From JBBDWJ01 sp040902925 (lineage in GTDB: Bacteria; Acidobacteriota; Terriglobia; Bryobacterales; UBA6623): a DNA stretch of 13,475 nt. A model generated the notes under the pieces. The model saw only the letters and a program-made list of their open reading frames with translations, was not told the origin of the DNA and did no database searches. How positions within the stretch are numbered: position 1 is the first letter of the stretch; each line of letters opens with the position of its first letter. Below, one piece after another: positions 1-6,676 of this stretch. The stretch lies in contig JBBDWJ010000306.1 in the NCBI GenBank assembly GCA_040902925.1, forward strand, positions 1 to 13,475, read 5' to 3'. The translations under genes were made by a program, and so were the position numbers.

Positions 1-18
1 CACTACCGCATACGGCTC
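1..18 (-). ncRNA. Possible group II intron domain V, 5' half (cut by window edge)
   Basis: Read on the minus strand, the last 18 bases are GAGCCGTATGCGGTAGTG. Group II intron domain V commonly begins GAGCCGTAT, including the catalytic AGC triad, then forms an upper stem and returns with a GTACGGTTC strand. Only the 5' strand lies in the window, so the hairpin cannot be confirmed. If real, domain VI and the intron 3' end lie just left of base 1. No reverse transcriptase ORF and no clear GTGYG 5' boundary is visible to the right, so it would be an ORF-less or degenerate intron, or a fragment. A chance match over 18 bases remains possible. Confidence 0.35.
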
Positions 19-380
19 TTGCCTTGGATGATGGCGTCAGAGGAACGCTCAGAGAGGAAAAGCAAGAAGCCCTCTTTCTCCCGGCGCCGTTTGGCGCACG
101 CGACTCAACCCGCTGCACGAACCCCAGGGGGAATCCCGAGGAAGGGTCCCTGAGTATCTGCGGGCAAAACAACGGAGAGCGGCCCAAAAACCGAACCCCA
201 TTGTTTTCAGTTACGAAGCAGGAAAAACATCGCAAAAACCGCTCAAAACTGCTCACCCTGGCGCGCGAAGAGAATAAAGACAAGAATAAAAGGGACATCC
301 AGGATAGGTAATTGTCAACGATGGATGCAGACATCCTGTACCTCCCAGGGGAGGGTGTTTGTTTGTGTGCGGTGACGTCG

Positions 381-400
381 GGTAGCGGTTGACCGCTGCC
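381..400. repeat. Short near-perfect inverted repeat
   Basis: GGTAGCGGT (381-389) faces ACCGCTGCC (392-400) across two bases. The arms pair over nine positions with one G-T wobble. There is no T run on either side, so it is not a classical intrinsic terminator. Its role is unknown. Confidence 0.4.
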
Positions 401-463
401 GGGTCGATCTTGGGGCAAAGGGTAAGCGGGTGAGCGTGACCAGACATCCGTGAGCAGCATCGG

Positions 464-481
464 GCCGCTGGCGAAAGCGGC
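464..481 (-). terminator. Weak candidate terminator hairpin after the propeller gene
   Basis: GCCGCT (464-469) pairs perfectly with AGCGGC (476-481) around a six-base loop. It lies about 50 bases beyond the stop codon of the minus-strand propeller gene, where a terminator would be expected. No T tract follows on the minus strand, so this is only a position-based suggestion. Confidence 0.2.
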
Positions 482-509
482 AACGCGTTCGGAGGTAGTC
501 CGTTGCTAA

Positions 510-537
510 GGCGACATGGCTACGGCGACATGGCTAC
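510..537. repeat. 14-bp tandem duplication spanning a stop codon
   Basis: The unit GGCGACATGGCTAC occurs twice in perfect tandem (510-523 and 524-537). A third, degenerate copy, GGCGCCATCGCC, begins at 538 inside the coding region and matches the unit at 9 of its 12 bases. The stop codon of the minus-strand propeller gene (TAG, complement of 534-536) falls inside the second copy. The pattern suggests that the 3' end of the gene was locally duplicated, probably by replication slippage. Confidence 0.85.
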
Positions 538-1643
538 GGCGCCATCGCCCCGATCATGCCTTGGCTGGTGTAGTCGATGGGCACGATGCGGTAGCGATAG
601 ACCATGCCGTGGCGTCCGACGAGGTAGCCGTGCTGGGTGTCGGGGAAGGTGATCGCATTCGCCTCGGTGGGAAGGTTCGCGGGGCGCGAGGTAAAATTGC
701 GGCCTGCGTTGAAGGAATAGCCGATCTGGCGGCCGATTTGGTTGACTCCCACGATCATCTTTCCCTCGCCCGAGGCGTAGTAGCTGCGCCACGACGGCGG
801 ATTGACGGAGCCCGTCCAGGTGGTTCCCGCATCGGCCGTCCAAAAAGTTTGCCCGCTCGCTAGCAGCACGAGGCCGTCTTTTTCCGACCAGAAATGGATG
901 CTATCCACGCGATGCTTGGTCGTCGGAATCACTGAATTCGTCCAGGTGGCGCCTCCATCCGTGGTCTTGGAGAAGGCCGCGACCGAGGTTCCCATATTGA
1001 TAGGGGCGCCGCCTGCCAGGAAGCCTACTTGCGGTGAGACAAACTGAGTGGAGCCCATCGCGCAGCCCAGCCTCCGCGGCAGGCCATCGATCATGGCGTC
1101 CACGTTGCAAGGGTTTGCCCGGGTCCACGTTCTGCCGCCATCATCGGTTCGGTTGAGGTGGGTGCGTTCGGTCGAATCGTGATTGTCATTGATAAAGCCT
1201 GTTTGCGGCGAGCTAAACCACAGACCTTTCGCCGTCGCCGGCAGGTTTCCTAGCTCCGTCCACGTCGCGCCGTCGGTCGTACCCATGAGCTTAGTGCTAT
1301 CGGTCTTGGCCCAACCATGTTCGCCGTCGAGAAAGAAGATTTCGGCGAGATCCGCATCGCTGGCCTCGGGATCTCCGCCCAACTGCGCCTGCCAAGTAGT
1401 ACCGCCATCGGAAGTGAACAGAATCGTCGACTTGTCGCCCGCCACCCAGCAGGTTTCCGGGCCGGTACACGAAATCGACGTCAGCTCGATATCCTTAGTG
1501 AAAGGAACCGGCTCCCAGATCGCTTTGAACTTAGGCTCCGCCGCCTTGGCGGTCTTAGCCGCGGGAGCGGCCTTGGGAGCCTGGCCTGCCGCCAGGCTGG
1601 TAAGCAATAGGCCGAAAACAGTCAGTTGGATCAACTTGCGCAT
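534..1643 (-). CDS. Exported Ycf48-like Asp-box beta-propeller protein
   Basis: The product has 369 residues. Residues 1-20 form a Sec signal peptide (MRKLIQ, hydrophobic core, cleavage near AAG-Q), followed by an Ala/Lys-rich linker to about 38. The rest is a beta-propeller marked by Asp-box motifs (S/T-x-D-G-G-x-T-W) at about 78-84, 122-128, 166-173, 227-234 and 269-276, plus a degenerate one at 310-317. They are spaced about 41-61 residues apart, as expected for one motif per blade. In cyanobacteria, Ycf48 assists photosystem II assembly. In non-photosynthetic bacteria such proteins are generic exported propellers of unknown partner. Cys59/Cys65 and Cys179/Cys194 could form disulfides. I chose the ATG at 1643 because GGAGGG lies six bases upstream and a signal peptide follows directly; the frame stays open upstream to about 1850 but without such support. 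Function beyond the fold is unknown. Confidence 0.85.
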   Translation of the reverse strand: MRKLIQLTVFGLLLTSLAAGQAPKAAPAAKTAKAAEPKFKAIWEPVPFTKDIELTSISCTGPETCWVAGDKSTILFTSDGGTTWQAQLGGDPEASDADLAEIFFLDGEHGWAKTDSTKLMGTTDGATWTELGNLPATAKGLWFSSPQTGFINDNHDSTERTHLNRTDDGGRTWTRANPCNVDAMIDGLPRRLGCAMGSTQFVSPQVGFLAGGAPINMGTSVAAFSKTTDGGATWTNSVIPTTKHRVDSIHFWSEKDGLVLLASGQTFWTADAGTTWTGSVNPPSWRSYYASGEGKMIVGVNQIGRQIGYSFNAGRNFTSRPANLPTEANAITFPDTQHGYLVGRHGMVYRYRIVPIDYTSQGMIGAMAP

Positions 1644-2123
1644 TCGAGCCCTCCGGCTAGGTTTTCCGCTTTGACCTTGGCAACGCCTGCAAGTATACAC
1701 CTGTTTCGCTAAGGCTTTTCGCCAGATGGAAAAAGAGAGCAGGCATGCGGACGGGGCGAACGGGCGCAGGCCTGCGAGCGCATTTCGGTCAAACCGGGGC
1801 AGCTTGCGAAGTTCTGGCCAAGGGTGACAGAACCCGTGGGCCGCATCCATTTTGCAGGCGCCTACCGCGCAAACCTTTCGGCCGGACAGGAAGCGGCTCT
1901 GGAATCAGAGCAGCGCGCGGCGAATGCGATCGACCAAGCCTAGTGCGCGTTGGCGATACGCACGCAACTCGATTTTCACAGCTTCCAGGCACCGGTCGTC
2001 CACGGTGCGAGAACAGCATGTCCGCTTCCTTGTGCTAGGTTGGAATTCTCTGGAGACTTAGGAGATCCTTGGGGCGCTTCCGGCGCCGCTTCAACCACGC
2101 TTCGCGCCCACAACAAAGAACTC
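1644..2123. other. 480-bp spacer between divergent genes
   Basis: Apart from the candidate -10 box at 1692-1697, I see no gene or RNA here. Open frames in this stretch lack recognisable protein content or ribosome binding sites. A weak hairpin (GTGCG at 1943-1947 against CGCAC at 1959-1963) is the only other structure. The spacer should hold the promoters of both flanking genes. Confidence 0.5.
1692..1697 (-). promoter_or_regulatory. Candidate -10 box for the propeller gene
   Basis: On the minus strand TATACT lies about 48 bases upstream of the ATG at 1643 and would give a leader of about 40 bases. No good -35 hexamer is seen 16-18 bases upstream, so the call rests on the -10 box and its position. 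Confidence 0.35.
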
Positions 2124-2945
2124 ATGCCTGGAAGTACATTACTCGCCTCGACCCCATTGCCGCTCAGGAGAATGGCTCCCGCTTTTTTCCGCCGGGTGGT
2201 GCTTTGGCTTTGCTGCGCCTTGCCCGGGCCCGGGTTGCTGGCGCAAGAGCCCACGCGGGTCTCTGACCCGAACGCCCATGCCTGGTACATGTATTTTGGC
2301 GATCACGCCGTGAACAAAGGTCCCTGGGGCGTCCATTTCGACGGACAGTGGCGCCGTCAGGGTATCGGTGAGAAATGGCAGCAGTTGCTTCTTCGCCCAG
2401 GTGTCAACTACGACATCACTTCGCAGGCGCAGGTTAGCGCCGGATATGCATTTATCAAGTCGCACCCTTACGGGGACTATCCCGCATCGTTTGTCACTCC
2501 AGAGCATCGCATCTGGCAGCAATTGATACTCAAGCAACGGGTGGGAAGAACGGCGATCGCGCATCGTTTTCGCTTGGAGCAACGGTTCGCAGGCTCGAAA
2601 GCGCTCGACGACGCGGGCGAGGAATACCTGACCGGTTACGTCTACCGCAACCGCTTCCGGTATTTCGTCAAAGGCGTGATTCCCATTCGCAGGAATGGGC
2701 AGGACAGCAATCTATTCCTGGCCTTGTACAACGAAGTGATGTTCAATTTTGGACGCAACGTGCAAAACAACATCTTCGACCAGAATCGCGCCTATGTCGC
2801 CGTGGGTCGAAAACTTCCCTGGTTGGGCAACCTCGAATTGGGGTATTTGCAGCAAACCGTGCAACAGGGTAACGGTCGCGTGTTCGAATTCAATCACACG
2901 CTGCAGGTGGGGCTGTTTTCCACTCTTGGGCTGGGCCGCGATTGA
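2124..2945 (+). CDS. DUF2490 family protein, probable outer-membrane beta-barrel
   Basis: From this start the product has 273 residues. After an Arg-rich stretch and a hydrophobic segment (VVLWLCCALPGPGLLAQ) with cleavage near LLA-Q, the mature part matches the DUF2490 pattern: a W-G-V-H strand, QQLLLRPGVNYDIT, AGYAF, an H-R-I-W-Q-Q segment, a HRFRLEQRF motif and repeated amphipathic strands ending in aromatic residues. DUF2490 proteins are bacterial, about 220-260 residues long, predicted to be small outer-membrane barrels, and of unknown function. An in-frame ATG at 2172 gives a neater signal peptide and 257 residues, but its AGGAG sits only one base before the ATG. The ATG at 2124 has no clear ribosome binding site either, so the start is uncertain. 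The gene stands alone, with 124 bases before the next. Confidence 0.75.
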   Translation: MPGSTLLASTPLPLRRMAPAFFRRVVLWLCCALPGPGLLAQEPTRVSDPNAHAWYMYFGDHAVNKGPWGVHFDGQWRRQGIGEKWQQLLLRPGVNYDITSQAQVSAGYAFIKSHPYGDYPASFVTPEHRIWQQLILKQRVGRTAIAHRFRLEQRFAGSKALDDAGEEYLTGYVYRNRFRYFVKGVIPIRRNGQDSNLFLALYNEVMFNFGRNVQNNIFDQNRAYVAVGRKLPWLGNLELGYLQQTVQQGNGRVFEFNHTLQVGLFSTLGLGRD

Positions 2946-2980
2946 CCGCGTTTGACCCCGATCGACCCCGATTGACATTG
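2941..2980. repeat. Four 10-bp tandem repeats (consensus ATTGACCCCG)
   Basis: Four successive units read ATTGACCGCG, TTTGACCCCG, ATCGACCCCG and ATTGACATTG. The first three differ from the consensus by one base each and the fourth by three. The array begins in the last codons of the DUF2490 gene and includes its stop codon. The 10-bp period puts each GAC on the same face of the helix. Function is unknown; it may be slippage or a protein-binding array upstream of the next operon. Confidence 0.75.
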
Positions 2981-3032
2981 GACGGTTCGTCCCGAGTCTC
3001 GTCGCGAGCGCTCTGCCCGGCCTTGGCAAGAG

Positions 3033-3060
3033 TTGGCCCGCAAACAATGTTCGATATACT
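3033..3060 (+). promoter_or_regulatory. Candidate sigma-70 promoter of the DUF1592/DUF1552 unit
   Basis: TTGGCC (3033-3038) and TATACT (3055-3060) are separated by 16 bases. TATACT ends nine bases before the ATG at 3070, so transcription would start within a few bases of the start codon and the mRNA would be nearly leaderless. This agrees with the lack of a Shine-Dalgarno sequence there. Confidence 0.5.
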
Positions 3061-3069
3061 TTAGCGAGC

Positions 3070-5316
3070 ATGGGAGCCGGTGTGCGTCAGGGAGTTCTTG
3101 CACTATTGATCCTGACTGCGGGGACCGCGGCGGGGGCGACGTATGAGGATGCGGTGCGGCCGTTGCTGCACTCGCACTGCTCATCGTGCCACGGCGGAGA
3201 GTCGCCGGCGGGCGGTTTCGCGGTCGAGCGCCTGGTCAGCTTGACCGAGACGGAAACGCTACAGGAACGGGCCCGTTGGGAGCTGATCGCGCGGCGGATG
3301 CGCGCCGGGGAAATGCCTCCGATGGGCGCGCCGCAGCCCGCTCGCGAACAACTGAGCGCTGTAACGGAGTGGATCGACACCTCGTATGATCGCCTGGATC
3401 TGACGCAGCCGATCGACCCCGGCCGTGTCACCGCGCGCCGCCTCAACCGCGTGGAATATTCGAACTCGGTGCGGGATCTGCTGGGCGTCGATATGAACCC
3501 GGCCGCCGAGCTTCCTCCGGACCCCTACGGCTACGGCTTCGACAACATCGGCGACGTCCTTTCGATGAACGCCGCGCTCACCGAGCAATATCTCAAAGCA
3601 GCCGAACGGATAACGCAAGCGGCGATTCCGATCGACGCGGCGACACCGCCAGCGACCATGCAGCGCTATCTGGCCGAGCGCATGGGGCAGGATCACCAGC
3701 TTCGCATTCACGTTGATCATGCCTTTCCGGTGGATGGCGAATACACGCTCAAGACAGCCTTCTATCAGGCGCTGAAGGATGGCGCGCGCGTGCGGCTGAA
3801 ACTGGCCGTGGACGGGCGTGAGGTTGGCGCCGATGTGCTGCAGTTCTACTACCAGATCGACCGGGCGATCGAGACGCCCAGCGTCAGGATCACGGCGGGG
3901 CGGCATCGTATCGATGCCACGATCGAAGTGCTCCCGGAGCCGCCCTACAAGGGTTCTCAACCTTATTTGGAGTACATACAGGTGTATGGTCCGGTGGCGG
4001 CGACTCCGGCGGCCGAGACCGCAGCGTACGCTCGCTTTTTCCCGTGTGGGCACCCGCCTGGGCAGCATGATTCGGCGGTTTGCGCGAGGCAGATTCTGCC
4101 GCCGTTGGCGCGGCGCGCCTTTCGGCGGCCGGTAACCGCGGATGAGATCGACGGGCTGCTGACGTTAGCGGCGGGCGAGGAAGCTCGTAGCGGATCGTTC
4201 GAGCAGTCGATGCGGACGGCGGTGCAGGCGTTGTTGGTATCGCCGAACTTTCTGTTTCGCGTGGAGCGCGATGCGCCCGGAACCGGCCCGCATCCGCTGA
4301 GTCCATACGAACTCTCGACGCGGCTCTCTTATTTCCTTTGGAGCAGCTTGCCCGATGAAGACCTTGCCCGGCAGGCGGAAGACGGTCGGCTGAATGCAAG
4401 TCTGCGGCAACAGGCTGAGCGGATGCTCGCGGACCCGAAAGCCAGCGCTCTGGTCGAAAACTTCACGGGCCAGTGGCTGCAGACGCGGAACCTCGCGGTT
4501 ACCAAGCCAGACCCGGAGCTTTTTCCCGAGTTCGATGGCGAGTTGGCCGAGGCGATGCGTACAGAAACCGAGATGGTGTTCGCCGCGATCCTCAAGGAGG
4601 ACCGATCGCTGCTCGAGTTTCTCGACGGCAAGTTCACGTTCTTGAATGAGCGCCTGGCAAACCATTACGGCATACCGGGCGTGGCCGGGGACGAGTTTCG
4701 GCGCGTGGAATTGGACGGAGCGCAGCGCAGCGGCGTGCTCACGCATGCCAGCGTGTTGACGGTGTCATCGTATCCGACGCGGACGAGCGCGGTAATCCGA
4801 GGCAAGTGGGTGCTCGACAACATTCTCAATGAGCCGCCGCCGCCGCCCCCGCCGGATGTTCCGGCGCTCGATGAGTCGGCAGTAAGCGGTGGAACCATGC
4901 GCCAGCAGTTGGAGAAACATCGCGCCCATGCGGCGTGCGCGGCCTGCCATGCGCGAATGGATCCGCTCGGCTTCGGTCTGGAAAACTACGACGCAATCGG
5001 GCGTTGGAGAGATCACGAAGGCGAAGCGCCGATTGACGCTTCAGGCGTATTGCCGGGCGGGCAAACGTTCGAGACGCCATCCGAGTTGAAGGCGATCATC
5101 GCAGAGAATAAGGATGCGTTTGCCCGCGCGCTGGTGGAAAAGATGCTGACCTACGCGACGGGCCGCGGCATGGAGATCAGCGACCGGCCGGCAATCAAGC
5201 GGATTGCCGCTCGCGTAAAGGAAAGCGGCTACCGGTTCCGCGAACTCATCCTGGCCGTCGTGGAAAGCGAGACGTTCCGCATGCGGTCGGCGAAAAGGGC
5301 AGAGGGAGATTCATGA
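3070..5316 (+). CDS. Cytochrome c-type DUF1587/1595/1592/1588/1585 multidomain protein
   Basis: The 748-residue product has a Sec signal peptide (1-23, ending TAAGA). Haem-binding motif CSSCH follows at 37-41. I recognise DUF1587 (about 118-182, RLNRVEYSNSVRDLLG), a beta-rich, carbohydrate-binding-like part (about 205-310), DUF1595 (338-395), DUF1592 (408-535, LSYFLWSSLPDEDL), DUF1588 (about 553-655) and DUF1585 (672-742). DUF1588 contains a seven-proline run at 589-595 and a second haem motif, CAACH, at 623-627. This order and size are those of the large planctomycete, verrucomicrobial and Solibacter proteins. Two covalent haems in the periplasm point to electron transfer, but no substrate is known. 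The stop overlaps the next start as ATGA, so the two genes are translationally coupled. No Shine-Dalgarno sequence is seen at this start, which lies just after a good -10 box. Confidence 0.9.
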   Translation: MGAGVRQGVLALLILTAGTAAGATYEDAVRPLLHSHCSSCHGGESPAGGFAVERLVSLTETETLQERARWELIARRMRAGEMPPMGAPQPAREQLSAVTEWIDTSYDRLDLTQPIDPGRVTARRLNRVEYSNSVRDLLGVDMNPAAELPPDPYGYGFDNIGDVLSMNAALTEQYLKAAERITQAAIPIDAATPPATMQRYLAERMGQDHQLRIHVDHAFPVDGEYTLKTAFYQALKDGARVRLKLAVDGREVGADVLQFYYQIDRAIETPSVRITAGRHRIDATIEVLPEPPYKGSQPYLEYIQVYGPVAATPAAETAAYARFFPCGHPPGQHDSAVCARQILPPLARRAFRRPVTADEIDGLLTLAAGEEARSGSFEQSMRTAVQALLVSPNFLFRVERDAPGTGPHPLSPYELSTRLSYFLWSSLPDEDLARQAEDGRLNASLRQQAERMLADPKASALVENFTGQWLQTRNLAVTKPDPELFPEFDGELAEAMRTETEMVFAAILKEDRSLLEFLDGKFTFLNERLANHYGIPGVAGDEFRRVELDGAQRSGVLTHASVLTVSSYPTRTSAVIRGKWVLDNILNEPPPPPPPDVPALDESAVSGGTMRQQLEKHRAHAACAACHARMDPLGFGLENYDAIGRWRDHEGEAPIDASGVLPGGQTFETPSELKAIIAENKDAFARALVEKMLTYATGRGMEISDRPAIKRIAARVKESGYRFRELILAVVESETFRMRSAKRAEGDS

Positions 5317-6632
5317 AGCCAACGTTATCGCGACGTCACCTGCTGCGCGGCATGGGTACCGCCATCGGCCTGCCGCTGCTTGACGCGATGATTCCGTCGT
5401 TTGCCAGCGCGACGCCGTCAGGCGCGCCGCCGCGTTTGATCATCGTGTACGCTCCAAGCGGGATGATTATGCCCTATTGGACCCCGGCGGAAACAGGCGC
5501 TGCGTTTGAGTATCCGCGTACGCTGGAGCCGCTGGCCCGGCACCGCGACGATGTGCTGGTACTGAGCGGGTTGGCGGCCAACAACGGCAACGCGCTCGGA
5601 GACGGAGCGGGCGACCATGCCCGGGCCGCATCGTCTTACTTGACCGGCGTTCATCCCCGCAAGACGGAAGGCGCCGACATCCAGTGCGGGCGCTCGATGG
5701 ACCAGATCGCCGCCGACCATCTCGCCTCGAAGACACGCCTGCCGTCGCTCGAGTTGACCTGCGAAGACAGCCGTCAGATCGGGTCCTGCGATAGCTATAG
5801 CTGCGTGTACCAGAGCATCTCGTGGAAATCGGAAACTCAGCCACTGCCGCCGGAGATGAATCCGCGAAGGGCGTTTGAGCGGATGTTCGGCGATGCGAGT
5901 TTGAGCCCGGCCCAACGCGAATCCAGGCGCAGCGTGCTCGATCATGCGCGGGTCGAGACGGGCAAGCTGGCGCGCGAGTTAGGACCGGCCGATCAACGCA
6001 AGCTCGACGAATATCTGACGGCGATTCGCGAAGTAGAAACCCGCATCGAGCGGGCCGGCCGTTCGGACGAGGGTGCGCCGCCGGCCGGAGTGGAAGCGCC
6101 GGCGGGTATGCCCAGCAGCTATCGCGAGCATGCGCAACTGATGTTCGATCTATGCGCTCTGGCGTTTTCCTCCGACACGACGCGAGTGATCACATTCATG
6201 CTCGCCCGCGAGGGTGGCTTGCAGACGTATCCGGAGGCGGGGGTTCCCGAAGCGCATCACTCCTGCACTCATCACCGTGACCAACCGGACTTGATCGAGA
6301 AGGTCGCGAAAATCAACGAGTTTCACGTGCAGCAGTTCAGCTACTTCCTGGATAAGTTAAAGGCGGCCCCCGACGGCGATGGAAGATTGCTGGACCACAC
6401 GGCCGTCGTGTACGGCGCTTCGATTGGCGACCCCAACGTTCACGATCACAACAACCTCCCGACCCTGCTGGCGGGAGCCAAGGGCCTGGTTCGCGGCGGG
6501 CGTCACGTACGGCATCCAAAAGACACACCGGTGACGAATCTGCACCTGGCGCTCCTGGATTTTCTCGGCGTGCCCGTCGGCCGGCTCGGAGATTCGTCAG
6601 GCCGATTGGATTTGCTCGGGGATCTGGCGTAG
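5313..6632 (+). CDS. Tat-exported DUF1552 (HXXSHH) family protein
   Basis: The product has 439 residues. The N-terminus carries a twin-arginine signal (SRRHLLRG, residues 6-13, then a hydrophobic stretch to about 33), so it should be exported folded. The core matches DUF1552: RLIIVYAPSGM near the start, an LSGL segment, the repeated-charge helix in the middle, and the family signature near residue 316. Here the signature reads HSCTHH (316-321), so the usual serine of HXXSHH is threonine. A VVYGASIGD-type segment follows towards the C-terminus. DUF1552 genes usually sit next to DUF1592 genes; the partnership is known but the reaction is not. The histidine-rich motif suggests a metal site. AGGGAG lies a few bases before the ATG, and the ATG overlaps the upstream stop codon, so both proteins are probably made together for one periplasmic process. 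Confidence 0.88.
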   Translation: MKPTLSRRHLLRGMGTAIGLPLLDAMIPSFASATPSGAPPRLIIVYAPSGMIMPYWTPAETGAAFEYPRTLEPLARHRDDVLVLSGLAANNGNALGDGAGDHARAASSYLTGVHPRKTEGADIQCGRSMDQIAADHLASKTRLPSLELTCEDSRQIGSCDSYSCVYQSISWKSETQPLPPEMNPRRAFERMFGDASLSPAQRESRRSVLDHARVETGKLARELGPADQRKLDEYLTAIREVETRIERAGRSDEGAPPAGVEAPAGMPSSYREHAQLMFDLCALAFSSDTTRVITFMLAREGGLQTYPEAGVPEAHHSCTHHRDQPDLIEKVAKINEFHVQQFSYFLDKLKAAPDGDGRLLDHTAVVYGASIGDPNVHDHNNLPTLLAGAKGLVRGGRHVRHPKDTPVTNLHLALLDFLGVPVGRLGDSSGRLDLLGDLA

Positions 6633-6676
6633 CCACAGCCGTTCGCGCCGAGGCGCTCTAAGATAGCGAGGCTGCA

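Larger units (their letters stand above)
19..533. other. Gene-free region at left edge
   Basis: I recognise no gene on either strand. The short open frames resemble no family and lack good ribosome binding sites. Bases about 180-300 are visibly richer in A and T than the flanks and contain two copies of CAAAAACCG (185-193 and 233-241). Three short inverted repeats are present: CCTCCC/GGGAGG at 341-354, GGTAGCGGT/ACCGCTGCC at 381-400 and GCCGCT/AGCGGC at 464-481. None is followed by a clear T tract. The region could be the body of a decayed group II intron or an ordinary intergenic spacer. Confidence 0.5.

Noticed and set aside
253..483. Open frame of 76 codons on the minus strand in the left gene-free region, considered as a remnant of an intron reverse transcriptase
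   Set aside because: The translation shows no reverse transcriptase, maturase or HNH motifs, and no ribosome binding site was found.
3259..4068. Long antisense open frame (269 codons) inside the DUF1592 gene
   Set aside because: It is the shadow of a GC-rich gene with clear domains on the other strand, and its own translation is Arg-rich and unlike any family.
4834..4854. CCG repeat in the DUF1592 gene as an unstable microsatellite
   Set aside because: A proline run at this place is a normal feature of DUF1588 domains, so it is probably functional sequence rather than an expansion.
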